Of a stretch of DNA of 36,075 bases, positions 9,429 to 17,039 are shown piece after piece. Made by a program: the position numbers and the translations under genes. The notes beneath the pieces are model-generated. The model worked only from the letters and a program-made list of their open reading frames with translations, was not told where the DNA came from and did no database searches. Source of the stretch: Thiorhodococcus sp. (GTDB lineage: Bacteria; Pseudomonadota; Gammaproteobacteria; Chromatiales; Chromatiaceae); assembly GCA_029257385.1 (NCBI GenBank), contig JARIBS010000009.1:1-36075 (forward strand), given 5' to 3'. Positions within the stretch are counted from its first letter, which is position 1; each line of letters begins with the position of its first letter.

Positions 9429-9746
9429 TCAGTCGGGCACCAATGGGCCTAGTTGGGCGGAGACCTGCTGGGCGGCGAACAGCACTGTCGCGGCCCCCGC
9501 CCAGGCGCCGACGAAGGGCTCCGCCGCAAGCTGGTGCTTGCGCTGCCAGATAAAGAAGACGATCAACGGCGGGATGTAATAGCTGTACTCGAGCATGCGC
9601 CACATCGAGACCGCGTAGGCCACGCCGTCCCAGGCCGCGTACAGCAAGGCGAGGAGCGCAACGAGGACAATGGCTGCGGCCGACCCGAAGGGTGCGGCGC
9701 TCGTCTTCAGCAGCGAGGAATCAATCATGGATGGGGGGCGGTTCAT
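9429..9746 (-). pseudogene. Exosortase, N-terminal stump (truncated)
   Basis: 105 codons from an ATG at 9746 that overlaps the stop of the preceding gene by one base (TAATG), so it is coupled to the kinase-like ATPase. Residues such as MWRMLEYSYYIPPLIVFFIW followed by QRKHQLAAEP match the first third of exosortase/archaeosortase proteins, where a helix ends in 'W-R-L'. A complete exosortase is about 280 residues and ends with the catalytic Cys, Arg and His helices; all of that is missing here and the other frames downstream do not restore it. It is therefore most likely a dead remnant of an EPS-linked exosortase, though a short expressed membrane protein cannot be excluded. Confidence 0.65.
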
Positions 9747-10564
9747 TAGTAACCGTAGCTCTTGGTCGCTTCTTCACTGCGGTTGAGGACCGTGCCGAGT
9801 AGGGGCTTGTCGCCGAGCAAATCCATGGACCGAGCGAGATCGGCGCGCCGGGTCTGCCCCTCCGTGATGACCAGCAGGACCGCGTCGAAGTAGGGTGCGA
9901 AGGCGATCACGTCGTCGGAGGCGAGGATCGGGGGCATATCGAAGATGATCAGCCGCGACGGGTAGCGGCGCTTGATGTCCTCGACCAACCCGACCACCTT
10001 CGCCGAGGAGAGCATCTCCGCAGAGTGGGTCACGGGGCGGTGGCCCGGCAGGATCACCAGGCGCTCGATACCCGGGTTGATCAGCAGCTCGGGGATCGGC
10101 CGGTCCTCCAGGAGGTAATCGCTGATGCCGGGCAGCGGCTCATCGGTGAGGTAGCGCAGCATCGCCGGGCGCCTCAGGTCAAAGTCCACGAGCAGGACGG
10201 TGTGATTGGTCTCACGCGCCATGCTGATCGCGAGGTTGACGGCGGTGAGGGTCTTGCCGGCGCCCTCGTTGGGGCTGGTGACGACTAAGACCCGCCAGTC
10301 GTTGCTGCACATACGCTGGATCACATGGGTGCGCATCACACTGTAGTGGCTGGCTACCGGGTCGGCAGGTCCCGAGATCACCCGCCTCCTGCGGAGATAG
10401 TCGGGCGAGGGCTCGAGTACGCGGGTCTGAGTGTAGACGATCGCCCCCTCCGGCGAGGGGGCGATTTGATCTGGGGTCGGGTGTGGCTTGGCCAGGGGGG
10501 GCACGAAATAGCGCTCGTCCTGCGCCTCGCGCGCCCGGTCTAGTGCTTTGCGGATGGCCTCCAT
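9746..10564 (-). CDS. BY-kinase-like ATPase, Wzz partner (CpsD/EpsG type)
   Basis: 272 residues. Walker A in SPNEGAGKTLTAVNLA, Walker A' VLLVDFDLRRP and Walker B LIIFDMPPIL are in the order and spacing of bacterial tyrosine kinases. The C-terminus carries only SYGY rather than a long tyrosine cluster, so it may be a poorly autophosphorylating or regulatory member. It begins three bases after the Wzz-like gene ends, with a GGGAGG ribosome site inside that gene's last codons. Such kinases control polymerisation and chain length through the cytoplasmic end of the Wzz partner. Related 'XrtA-associated tyrosine autokinase' proteins have this length, which fits the exosortase stump just downstream. 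Confidence 0.9.
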   Translation of the reverse strand: MEAIRKALDRAREAQDERYFVPPLAKPHPTPDQIAPSPEGAIVYTQTRVLEPSPDYLRRRRVISGPADPVASHYSVMRTHVIQRMCSNDWRVLVVTSPNEGAGKTLTAVNLAISMARETNHTVLLVDFDLRRPAMLRYLTDEPLPGISDYLLEDRPIPELLINPGIERLVILPGHRPVTHSAEMLSSAKVVGLVEDIKRRYPSRLIIFDMPPILASDDVIAFAPYFDAVLLVITEGQTRRADLARSMDLLGDKPLLGTVLNRSEEATKSYGY

Positions 10565-10567
10565 GGC

Positions 10568-12364
10568 TCAGTTGCCTCCCGGCGCGGGGGTGCTGGTGTC
10601 GATCAGCCCGGCCCGCTTCAGGAGCTGGTAGCCGGCGATGTCCAGGGGCCGAACAAAATGGTGCACGGCGGCGGCCACACTGGTCAGCACGAAGATGATG
10701 ACGAAGACTGCGAGAACCCGCTGGAGCCACCGGCGCCGGAGTTCCTCGGCGGTGGCGATATACGGCACCACGGCGAGCGGCGGCGAGCCGGTGAGCTCGG
10801 CCACCGTCCGGGAGCCGTAGATGGTATCGGCCGTGACTTCCCGCAGGGCCGCCGAGCCCAGCCCAGCGCCCATGGCCAACGCGAAGCCGATCAGGAGAAT
10901 GCGCTTGCGATTGGGTTTGACCGGCTCGATTGGCGTCGAGGCGGGCTCGATGAGCACGAAGCGCTCGGCCTTGCGCTCCTCTTCCAGAGACTGCCCGAGC
11001 TCCGCCTCCATCTGCTTGGCGCGCACCTCACGGAACTTGGCCAGGGCATTGTCGTAGTCCCGGGTGATAGTACGATATTCGCGCTCAATGCCCGGCGCGG
11101 CCTTGATGCGTTCCTCGTATTCGGTGAGCTCAGCCGCGAGCTTGCTGCGCCTATCCTGGAGGTTTTGGAGCTCGGCGCGGGCAGTGCGGAGCTGGTCGGC
11201 CACGCGATAGTAGGCCGGGTTCTCAGCGAGCGTGGAGGCGCTGGCAGACTCACCGTCGGATGTCGCGCTGGCGAGCTGCCGCTCCAGCGCGGCCACCGTG
11301 GAAGCGGCCTCGAGCACCTCCGGGCGTGACGCCGTGAGCTTTGAGCGGCGCTCGTCCAGGGTGGCGCGCGCGGACGTGAGCATGCTCTGCAGCTCCCCGC
11401 GCCCTAGGCCGCCAGTCTGCTGGCGCAGGGCATTGAGCTCCCGCTCAAGTTGGGCGACGTCGGGATGACGCACGGTCTTCTTAGCCCTGAGCTCCACATA
11501 GCGCAGCTCGAGCTCCATCAGACGCTCGCGGGGCGAAAGCACCCGGCGGCCGTCTTCCAGGTCGTCGCCGTAGCGGCTAGTGCGTGCCAGCTCCCCCTCC
11601 AGCATCACGATGCGGTCCTCCAGCAGGCGCGCTTCGAGTTCGGTGCGGGCAATCTGCTCCTCGGTCCGCTGCAGGAACTGCGTGTTGACCGTCTGCATCT
11701 CCGGCATGTTCTGGCCGTGCTCTTCCTTAAACTGCGCGAAGCGCGCCTCTTGGCCTGCGATCTGGTCGGCAAGATTGTCCGCCTCGGCAGCGAGAAAGGC
11801 GGAAGTCTCGCGCGCGGCCTCGCGCCGGGTACGTAGGTTCTCTTCCAAGAAGAGGGACGCGAGCTGGTCGGTCACCTGCTGGGCGATCCCCGGCGAGCCG
11901 TCGTCGAAGCTCAGGCTGAAGGCGATGCTGGCCTGCTGCGAGCGACCGCTGCGCGGATCGGCGACATCGGCACTGATCATCTTGAGGCGGATCCGGTCGC
12001 GCATGTCCTGGACCACCGCCGACATCGGTCGCTGCTGCCGCGCCTCGGGGTAGAGATTGAACTGCTCGATGAGCCGCGACAGGTTGGCGCTGGTCATGAT
12101 GCGCTGGCTGATGACCTGCACCTGCTGGTCTGCATAGCTGGTGACAGTGGCACGCACTAGCTCCTGGGGGATCTGCTGCCGCTCGATGAGAATGGTGGCG
12201 GTCGAGCGGTAGGTGGGGGGCAGGGTTAGGGCGACGACCACGACCACCGGCACGATCAGCAGTATCGGCACGATCAGGTACCAGCGGCGCCGAAGCAGGA
12301 TCGCCAGGTATTCGGAGATGTCGAGACCTTCGCCTTCGCCTTCCCGTTCGCGTTCCTTGGCCAT
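10568..12364 (-). CDS. Polysaccharide co-polymerase, Wzz/GumC family
   Basis: 598 residues. A basic/acidic low-complexity start (KEREREGEGEG) is followed by a Wzz segment with the first membrane helix at about 28-50, a long periplasmic coiled-coil region rich in ER/AL repeats (about 170-440), the Pro-rich motif PASTPIEPVKPNRKRIL before the second helix (about 455-485), and a third hydrophobic segment near 540-560. The family oligomerises in the inner membrane and sets EPS chain length and export together with the tyrosine kinase. Start ATG at 12362-12364. It is the first gene of the overlapping Wzz / kinase / exosortase-stump unit. Confidence 0.92.
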   Translation of the reverse strand: MAKEREREGEGEGLDISEYLAILLRRRWYLIVPILLIVPVVVVVALTLPPTYRSTATILIERQQIPQELVRATVTSYADQQVQVISQRIMTSANLSRLIEQFNLYPEARQQRPMSAVVQDMRDRIRLKMISADVADPRSGRSQQASIAFSLSFDDGSPGIAQQVTDQLASLFLEENLRTRREAARETSAFLAAEADNLADQIAGQEARFAQFKEEHGQNMPEMQTVNTQFLQRTEEQIARTELEARLLEDRIVMLEGELARTSRYGDDLEDGRRVLSPRERLMELELRYVELRAKKTVRHPDVAQLERELNALRQQTGGLGRGELQSMLTSARATLDERRSKLTASRPEVLEAASTVAALERQLASATSDGESASASTLAENPAYYRVADQLRTARAELQNLQDRRSKLAAELTEYEERIKAAPGIEREYRTITRDYDNALAKFREVRAKQMEAELGQSLEEERKAERFVLIEPASTPIEPVKPNRKRILLIGFALAMGAGLGSAALREVTADTIYGSRTVAELTGSPPLAVVPYIATAEELRRRWLQRVLAVFVIIFVLTSVAAAVHHFVRPLDIAGYQLLKRAGLIDTSTPAPGGN

Positions 12365-12418
12365 ATATACGTCTACGTTTGAGGCTCCGATGGGGGCCTA
12401 GGTGAAGCCCCAAGATCT

Positions 12419-12448
12419 TCTATACTGACCTTCCGTTCACCGGCGTAA
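12419..12448 (-). promoter_or_regulatory. Candidate promoter for the Wzz unit
   Basis: On the minus strand TATAGA (12424-12419) lies 18 bases after TTACGC (12448-12443), about 55 bases upstream of the Wzz start. The -10 is fair and the -35 weak, so this is tentative. Confidence 0.25.
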
Positions 12449-12618
12449 TCTGGGAAGGTGCCGGGCTTGATAGCTCGCTCATTTTTCACAGCCTGCGCCG
12501 CCGCCGACCCAAGATTGAGTCATCGGGATTGGGAGATTTAAGTTTCCTGCGGACGTGAGCGCGCGAGCGGTAGGGCCATGCCTCAACAACCCCCGGGCGA
12601 CCTGCGGGAGGTCTGATT

Positions 12619-12646
12619 TTGGTGCCACGCATCACTTTAGTATAGT
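12619..12646 (+). promoter_or_regulatory. Candidate plus-strand promoter
   Basis: TTGGTG (12619-12624) and TATAGT (12641-12646) separated by 16 bases. The -10 matches consensus at five of six positions. It points at the short reading frame starting at 12662. Unproven. Confidence 0.3.
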
Positions 12647-12661
12647 GAGACTGCGAGCCGA

Positions 12662-12883
12662 ATGCCAGTCAAGCTAACGCCGCCTCCCCAGTCATCCGAT
12701 GCCCGGGAGGGTGGACCCGACAAGCGGCGCTGGCTCGGCCAACTGTGCCAAGCGCGTGTGCTGCAGCGACGCTTTCGCCAACATCCGGACGATTATCTGG
12801 CTGCGCTGGAAGACCGCCTCGTGAAGCTGAGTTTGCCCCATAGTTTTTTCCGATACCCTGGCTGCTACCCGCAACAGCCTTAG
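12662..12883 (+). CDS. Doubtful 73-codon reading frame
   Basis: I do not recognise this product. It starts MPVKLTPPPQSSDAREG and is polar and arginine-rich with no membrane segment or known motif. Its only support is a candidate promoter 16 bases upstream and codon periodicity no worse than its neighbours; no clear ribosome site precedes the ATG. The opposite strand is also open here (12692-12949), which weakens both. Treat as unproven. Confidence 0.2.
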   Translation: MPVKLTPPPQSSDAREGGPDKRRWLGQLCQARVLQRRFRQHPDDYLAALEDRLVKLSLPHSFFRYPGCYPQQP

Positions 12884-13026
12884 TCTTGAGGCAACTGCAG
12901 TCAACAGCCAACGGCCCTGCCCCTCACGGGGGATTAAAGCGAACGTCATATCTAAACGCGAAACGGCGGGGTGCCAGGACTGCCTGACACCACCGCCTGT
13001 AACCCTCTCGAAGAAAATGGTTTGTC

Positions 13027-13278
13027 TCAGGCCACCGCCGCTTCGGCGTCCCCTCCCCGCTTGCGGCGCTTGGCGATGACTTCAATGAGCTTGCGTTTGC
13101 GCTTCTCAGGCTGGGTCGGAATCTTGAAGTCCTTCTCGTTGACCAAGTCGTAGAAGAGCGTCGTCATCAGGGTGCCGGGGTTGACGCCGCGCTTGTCTAC
13201 CGCCAGGGATTGGGACACCAGGATCTGCTTCTGGGTTACGACAATGATTCCTTCATTTTGGGGCCACAAGGATGTCAC
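13027..13278 (-). CDS. Hypothetical basic protein
   Basis: 83 codons, possibly the C-terminal part of a larger lost gene. The last third is highly basic (KIPTQPEKRKRKLIEVIAKR then RKRGGDAEAAVA), which would suit nucleic-acid binding, and the middle (TLMTTLFYDLVNEKDF) looks like a real helical segment. An internal methionine at the start of MTTLFYDLV would give a 46-residue version. I know no family for it. It lies downstream of the replicon A partition genes on the same strand, separated by a long imperfect palindrome. Confidence 0.35.
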   Translation of the reverse strand: MTSLWPQNEGIIVVTQKQILVSQSLAVDKRGVNPGTLMTTLFYDLVNEKDFKIPTQPEKRKRKLIEVIAKRRKRGGDAEAAVA

Positions 13279-13355
13279 TCGCGGACCGAACCGGCGGTAG
13301 CCGACTGGCCTCGCAGAGCAAGATAGCCCGTTGAGCGCCGGGCGCGAATAAGGGC

Positions 13356-13397
13356 TGTGAAGTGAGCTGGCCGACTCGTCGGTTAGCTAACTTCACA
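13356..13397. repeat. 42-base imperfect palindrome
   Basis: Arms TGTGAAGT-G-AGCT-GG-CCGAC and GTCGG-TT-AGCT-A-ACTTCACA pair across a TC centre, leaving only two small internal mismatches (G/A, and GG/TT). It lies just beyond the direct repeats that follow the frameshifted parA. It could end transcription from parA or be a recombination or partition site; no T-run follows on either strand, so a simple intrinsic terminator is less likely. Confidence 0.55.
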
Positions 13398-13440
13398 CAT
13401 CTTGCCCCGACATGGAGTAAGCATTTCATGCGCGTTATTG

Positions 13441-13509
13441 AGCATCAGTAAGTTTTTCGTAAGCATCAGTAAGTTTTTGTTGAGCGTTAGTGAGCATCAG
13501 TAAGTTTTT
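13441..13509. repeat. Three 17-bp direct repeats after parA
   Basis: AGCATCAGTAAGTTTTT occurs exactly at 13441-13457, 13462-13478 and 13493-13509 (steps of 21 and 31 bases), with shared TTCGTA spacers. On the minus strand the innermost copy is read as the final codons of the frameshifted parA (YEKLTDA), so the gene end and the repeats overlap. Direct repeats of this size next to a ParA/small-partner pair are typical of a plasmid centromere, which is my preferred reading; iterons for replication are less likely because the Rep genes have their own. Confidence 0.6.
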
Positions 13510-14130
13510 CGTAAGCAGATCCCTCCTTGGACGCAAGCCGCTCACGTGTAGTGGCCAGGTAAAGCCGACGCGCGGCATTCGTGACCCGCTGACTTGGATG
13601 AGTCCAAAGCGCGCGGTCGGATTCCGTGAAGCGATCAACGGCGGCCGATTCGCCTAACCTGCACAGGATTCGCTCGCGCGGCAGTTGGGCAATGTAAGCC
13701 TCGGCCTTGGCTCGGCGTGGATGCTTGGGCAGCATCGGCCAGCGATTGATGATCAGCCATGCCCCAGGAAGCTGCTCCAGGTCGGCGAGCGCCAGGGTCG
13801 CATCCTGTCCGCCAATCCCGCAGGGGATCAGTACGCAATCGGCGGCTTTGGCGAGGATGGCTGAGACGCCGGGGCAGTTGCCGGCGCCGTCGATCACGCA
13901 CAACCCGCCCTCGCTCGCCTGGGCGCGTTCGAGCACGGCGTAGAGGTGCGCCGGCTCCCGCCCGTCGAAGTAGTGGTAGAGACGCCCCTGGTGGCGCTCT
14001 GGGGCGCCTGCGGCGGTGTGCACGACCAAATGGCCGCCACCCCATGCAGCGACGCCCCATAGGCCAGCAGGTGGCTCAAGGTGCTCTTGCCCGTCCCGCC
14101 CTTGGTCCCAAAGAAGGCCACGATCCTCAT
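13487..14130 (-). pseudogene. parA: ParA partition ATPase, replicon A, frameshifted
   Basis: The start MRIVAFFGTKGGTGKSTLSH (ATG at 14130) is a textbook ParA deviant Walker A with signature Lys10 and Lys15. After GVAA the frame breaks; a second frame continues with VVHTAAGAPERHQG, Walker B-like GLCVIDGAGNCPG, and CVLIPCGIGGQDATLAL to a stop at 13487. Adding one T to the run read as AAA at 14028-14030 (plus strand) gives AILVVHT and restores one protein of about 214 residues. Either the gene is inactivated or the consensus lost one base. It overlaps its small partner gene by four bases, as in plasmid parAB operons. Replicon B has its own intact parA. Confidence 0.85.
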
Positions 14131-14426
14131 GTGCGCCGTTCACGCGCCTGCTCGATCAGCTCCCGCAGGACGCCTGAGGCATCGTGGCGCTCGCCGCTGC
14201 TCAAGGTGCGCAACGCCGCTTGCTTGATCAACCACGCCCGTTGCGCCGCCGACAGCCGCACGCTAAAGGGCTGCGCGTCTGCGCCCAGTTGCCTCGGACG
14301 CCCAACCTGCACGGGCGCCTCCTGAGGCCCAACCGTCGGCTGTGGGGGGCTTTGGAAATGCTCGACCTGGGTTGCCAGCTCTTCGAGGTCGAACCCGAGT
14401 GCGGGGGTCTGCTTGGATTTGGCCAT
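14127..14426 (-). CDS. Small ParA partner protein, replicon A
   Basis: About 99 residues. MAKSKQTPALGFDLEELATQ is followed by a proline-rich linker and a C-terminal half (PFSVRLSAAQRAWLIKQAAL) that looks like a ribbon-helix-helix or similar DNA-binding fold with an arginine-rich end (LIEQARERRT). ATG at 14426; an adjacent GTG at 14429 is possible. It overlaps parA by ATGA, so the two are cotranslated. In such operons the small protein binds the centromere and regulates the operon. It is not a classical ParB (no HTH plus spacer-binding domain at this length). Confidence 0.6.
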   Translation of the reverse strand: MAKSKQTPALGFDLEELATQVEHFQSPPQPTVGPQEAPVQVGRPRQLGADAQPFSVRLSAAQRAWLIKQAALRTLSSGERHDASGVLRELIEQARERRT

Positions 14427-14429
14427 CAC

Positions 14430-14885
14430 GCGATCACCGTATGGTTGTCATGCAAAAGGTTTTGGATTTTAAAAAACATAAAACACCAGTCATTGTGTCA
14501 TACAGACGGCATGCCCTGCGCGATCCGCTCAGCCGATAACGGAGTCGCGGGCGCAATGGAACAGAAAACCTAGGTTAGGACCATCCCAAGCTGACGCCTA
14601 TCAGGCAGCTGCGGAGTGAGCTGGATGAGTGCTGTCGTTTCGGACTGCCCCCTCTTGCTGATCGCCTCTTCTCTTCCGACCGTGCTGGTGACTCCAGCGT
14701 GGGCGGGTTGGCACTGCCCTCTCCGGGTCGTGATTTTGGGCGCGTTGCGCGAAGTTATCCACAGGTGGTTTTCGCGCGCGCGGATTTAATTAAGATTTAA
14801 GAGATCGGCTATTCGCGAAATTTATATTTTATTTAAATTGCTTACGTCATTTTTCGCACGGGATTTGTGCCTCGTATCCCGTGGC
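14430..14885. other. Probable replication origin region of replicon A
   Basis: 456 bases without a supported gene, between the partition genes and the short frame beside rep A. They hold a perfect DnaA box and a strongly AT-rich tract at about 14784-14850, the usual ingredients of an origin-opening region. The first 70 bases (AT-rich, upstream of the partition operon start) probably carry its promoter. Confidence 0.5.
14755..14763 (+). other. DnaA box (TTATCCACA), replicon A
   Basis: Exact match to the consensus DnaA box, followed within about 20 bases by an AT-rich tract that could serve as the unwinding element for the Rep_3 replicon. Confidence 0.65.
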
Positions 14886-15152
14886 TTAGGCGCGAGGTTT
14901 TCGGGGCTTCGCCTTCTTGGCGATATGGCGAATTTGCGGTGGGCTGGGGGTGCGGTTAACGCTCACAAGATCGCCCTCGATGCGATAGCCCGTGATGACG
15001 CCCACGGCCTCAAGGGCAGTAAGAGCGGCTTGTAGGAGTAAACCCAACAGTGACACTGGTGGGTCTACCCCAAGCTGGTCGAACAGGCAAATACTGATCG
15101 CTTCGACTGTCCGGTGAGGCTTAGCGTGCGATTTTTTCCGTTTCGTGAGCAA
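14886..15152 (-). CDS. Hypothetical protein, possibly a truncated C-terminal fragment
   Basis: 88 codons from a TTG at 15152, directly after an in-frame TGA. The first eight residues (LTKRKKSHA) are encoded by a Tn3-type terminal repeat, so the natural N-terminus was probably lost when that end arrived. The rest (FDQLGVDPPVSLLGLLLQAA, GVITGYRIEGDLVSVNRTP, then a basic tail KKAKPRKPRA) reads like the C-terminal winged-helix part of a plasmid-encoded DNA-binding protein, but I cannot name the family. It lies just downstream of rep A on the same strand. It could be a non-functional remnant. Confidence 0.4.
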   Translation of the reverse strand: MLTKRKKSHAKPHRTVEAISICLFDQLGVDPPVSLLGLLLQAALTALEAVGVITGYRIEGDLVSVNRTPSPPQIRHIAKKAKPRKPRA

Positions 15153-15157
15153 ACCTC
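15120..15157 (-). mobile_element. Tn3-family 38-bp terminal inverted repeat
   Basis: Read on the minus strand this 38-mer begins GAGG (consensus GGGG) and ends GGAAAAAATCGCACGCTAAG, which differs at a single base from the inner end of the Tn1721/Tn21-type repeat as I know it. The orientation places the element interior to the left (below 15120). Twenty-eight of its bases recur exactly, inverted, at 24080-24107. Confidence 0.7.
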
Positions 15158-15227
15158 AGCTTCTGCGAGTGGATGGCCTTAAATCTCGCCTAGGTGCTCG
15201 TTTTTCGATCGCGCTGCCGCATAAGGC

Positions 15228-16070
15228 TCAATCGACCAGCGCACCCTGCTCGCGGCCGACATCTAGCGCGCGGTGCAATCGCGCCGCTGCGTCATCCCAG
15301 CTTTCGCCAGGCCGCGCGTGCTGCTCAATGTATGCCTTGGTGAGTTTGGAGCTTTGTGCTGGAGGTTCAGCAGAAAGTGGGGCCTTTAGTCCGAAGGTGA
15401 ACTCGAAGGCAACAACACGCCGACCGGCTTTGCGTTGGCTGTACTCGACCCAGAGGTCGCTGTGCGCGTTGATCTGCTCAATGGCAGGCTGTAATACGCG
15501 AGCCTTAAGGTCGCGGATGTTGGGGTATTTCGTGCCGAGATCGAGGCGTTCGCGTAGCCAACCCAACTCGACATGGCGATGCCCGCAACCACGCCACTGC
15601 ACCAGCAGTTCATAGATGCGCACCGCGTAGATAGACGTCATCGGCGCGACATACGCGAGTTGGTACGTCGAAAACCGCGCCTTGAGTTGCGATATGAATG
15701 GGAGAATGCCGGGGGCGAAAAACACATCAACAGCACCTGCGTCGGGCATGAACTTCGCTGTCGAAACCCACCGAGTCAGTGTGTAGCTTTTACTCGACTG
15801 CGTAGGGTCTGGCGTGTGGATAACCACAGACCGCTCGTAGAGTCGCTCTGTTGCCGTGCGCAGTAGCTCGTATGCCTGCTTGTGCGGGATCTCGAATGCG
15901 GCCGCCATTTCCCGTGCTTCAACGGTGTGACACATTCCGGCATCTAATGACGCTCGCCCATCGATGCGCGCGATAGCCAATAGTAGTAGCCGCTGCTCTG
16001 CCAACGTCAGGAGGTACGCAGCTTCGACGAGATGATTTGCTTTTGTGACTGTGAGTGGGCGCTTCGACAT
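15228..16070 (-). CDS. Plasmid replication initiator, Rep_3 family (replicon A)
   Basis: 280 residues. The opening MSKRPLTVTKANHLVEAAYL with LTLAEQRLLLLAIARID is the conserved start of Rep_3 (RepB/RepE-like) initiators, and YQLAYVAPMTSIYAVRIYEL is the end of the first winged helix. The C-terminal winged helix includes LREPLDLG-type residues (WLRERLDLGTKYPNIRDLK) and VVAFEFTFGLK. Such proteins bind iterons as monomers to open the origin and as dimers to repress themselves. Four to five iterons lie immediately upstream (16088-16196), and the gene starts 17 bases from them. The ATG at 16068-16070 fits the family start. Confidence 0.93.
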   Translation of the reverse strand: MSKRPLTVTKANHLVEAAYLLTLAEQRLLLLAIARIDGRASLDAGMCHTVEAREMAAAFEIPHKQAYELLRTATERLYERSVVIHTPDPTQSSKSYTLTRWVSTAKFMPDAGAVDVFFAPGILPFISQLKARFSTYQLAYVAPMTSIYAVRIYELLVQWRGCGHRHVELGWLRERLDLGTKYPNIRDLKARVLQPAIEQINAHSDLWVEYSQRKAGRRVVAFEFTFGLKAPLSAEPPAQSSKLTKAYIEQHARPGESWDDAAARLHRALDVGREQGALVD

Positions 16071-16087
16071 TTTAGATGATGTGACAT

Positions 16088-16196
16088 GCCGGGTACGTGC
16101 GTCACACTATAGCCGGAATTTGTCACACTAATGGCCGGAATCTGTCTCATTAATGCCGGAATTTGTCACACTAATGCCGGAATTTGTCACATTATA
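16088..16196. repeat. Iterons of replicon A (21-22 bp, four good plus one degenerate)
   Basis: Units start at 16088 (degenerate), 16112, 16134, 16155 and 16176, each built on GCCGGAATTTGTCACACTAA. The period of 21-22 bp, two helical turns, and the position right before a Rep_3 gene are diagnostic of iterons. A very AT-rich tract (16196-16262) follows on the far side and could be the melting region. The IS3-family relic starts less than 20 bases after that tract, so the insertion may have trimmed the origin's outer edge. Confidence 0.85.
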
Positions 16197-16280
16197 TACT
16201 TTTAAGCTATTGAATTTTATATAAAATTTTGACTCTAAAACAAGTAAAACAAGTAAAAATAAAAAGGGCTGTAAACGAAG

Positions 16281-17008
16281 ATGAAGAAGATTCCCAAGCA
16301 AGCGTACACCGCCAAGTTTAAGGAGCAGGCGGTCAAGTGGATCAAGGAGGGCAAGGGCGTGAGCGTAGTGGCCAAAGAGCCAAAGAGATGGGGCTGGTCG
16401 AGCAAACCCTGCGCAACTGGGTGACGGCGTTCGAGGTCGGCACGCTCAACGGCGCGGGCGCAGAGAAGGTCACATCGGAGGCGATGGAGCTGTCGCGCCT
16501 GCGCGCCGAGAACGTGCGGCTCAAGCGCGAGGTCGACATCTTAAAAAAAGCGACGGCGTACTTCGCGCGGGATGCGCTGTGAAGTACGCCTAGATCGATG
16601 CGCACCGCGCGGGTTTCGCCCTAAACGCACTGTGCAATGTCCTCGACGTGAGTGTCGGCGGTTACCGGGCCTGGCAGGGTACGGCGTAGCCGATTGTCGA
16701 GGACTGACGGAGACACAGCAGCCATGCGTTCCAGGGCAAGCTTGCCGAGTACGCCATGATTTGCTCGATGAGCCGCAAGGGAAACTGCTGGGACAAGCCC
16801 CGACCGAGAGCTGGTTCAACAGCTTCAAGAACGAGCGGATCTTCGGGAGCGCTTCGCCACTCGAGAGGCCATGAAGGCCAATGCCGTCGAATACATTAAG
16901 GTCTTCTACAACCGCAAAAGCCTACACTCCACACTCGGGTACACTTCCACGGTGCAGTTTCTCAAGGGCTGGATCAACCCTCAACAGGGAGAGCAGCAGG
17001 TCGTATGA
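16281..17008 (+). mobile_element. IS3-family insertion sequence relic (orfA frameshifted, orfB deleted)
   Basis: orfA starts MKKIPKQAYTAKFKEQAVKW at 16281 and ends LKKATAYFARDAL at 16582, but an 8-base tandem duplication (CCAAAGAG at 16372-16379 and 16380-16387) breaks its frame; removing one copy restores VVAKEMGLVEQTLRNWV. orfB retains its beginning (16590-16680, DVSVGGYRAWQG), then jumps to HAFQGKLAEYAMICSMSRKG and CWDKAPTESWFNSFKNER, the region of the final catalytic Glu, so the two catalytic Asp are deleted. A further frameshift near 16850 precedes the end EYIKVFYNRKSLHSTLGYTS, stop at 17008. It cannot transpose on its own. It abuts a Tn3 transposase fragment. Confidence 0.85.
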
Positions 17009-17039
17009 ACCCTGCCCTTGGAAGACGAAAAACCGAGAG

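Larger units (their letters stand above)
12365..13026. other. Junction between EPS block and maintenance region
   Basis: 660 bases with no gene I recognise. It contains the candidate promoters and the doubtful short reading frame listed separately, and an imperfect hairpin at about 12970-12991 (GGTGCCAGG / TGCCTGACACC). No similarity to a known insertion sequence was evident by eye on either strand. Confidence 0.35.
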
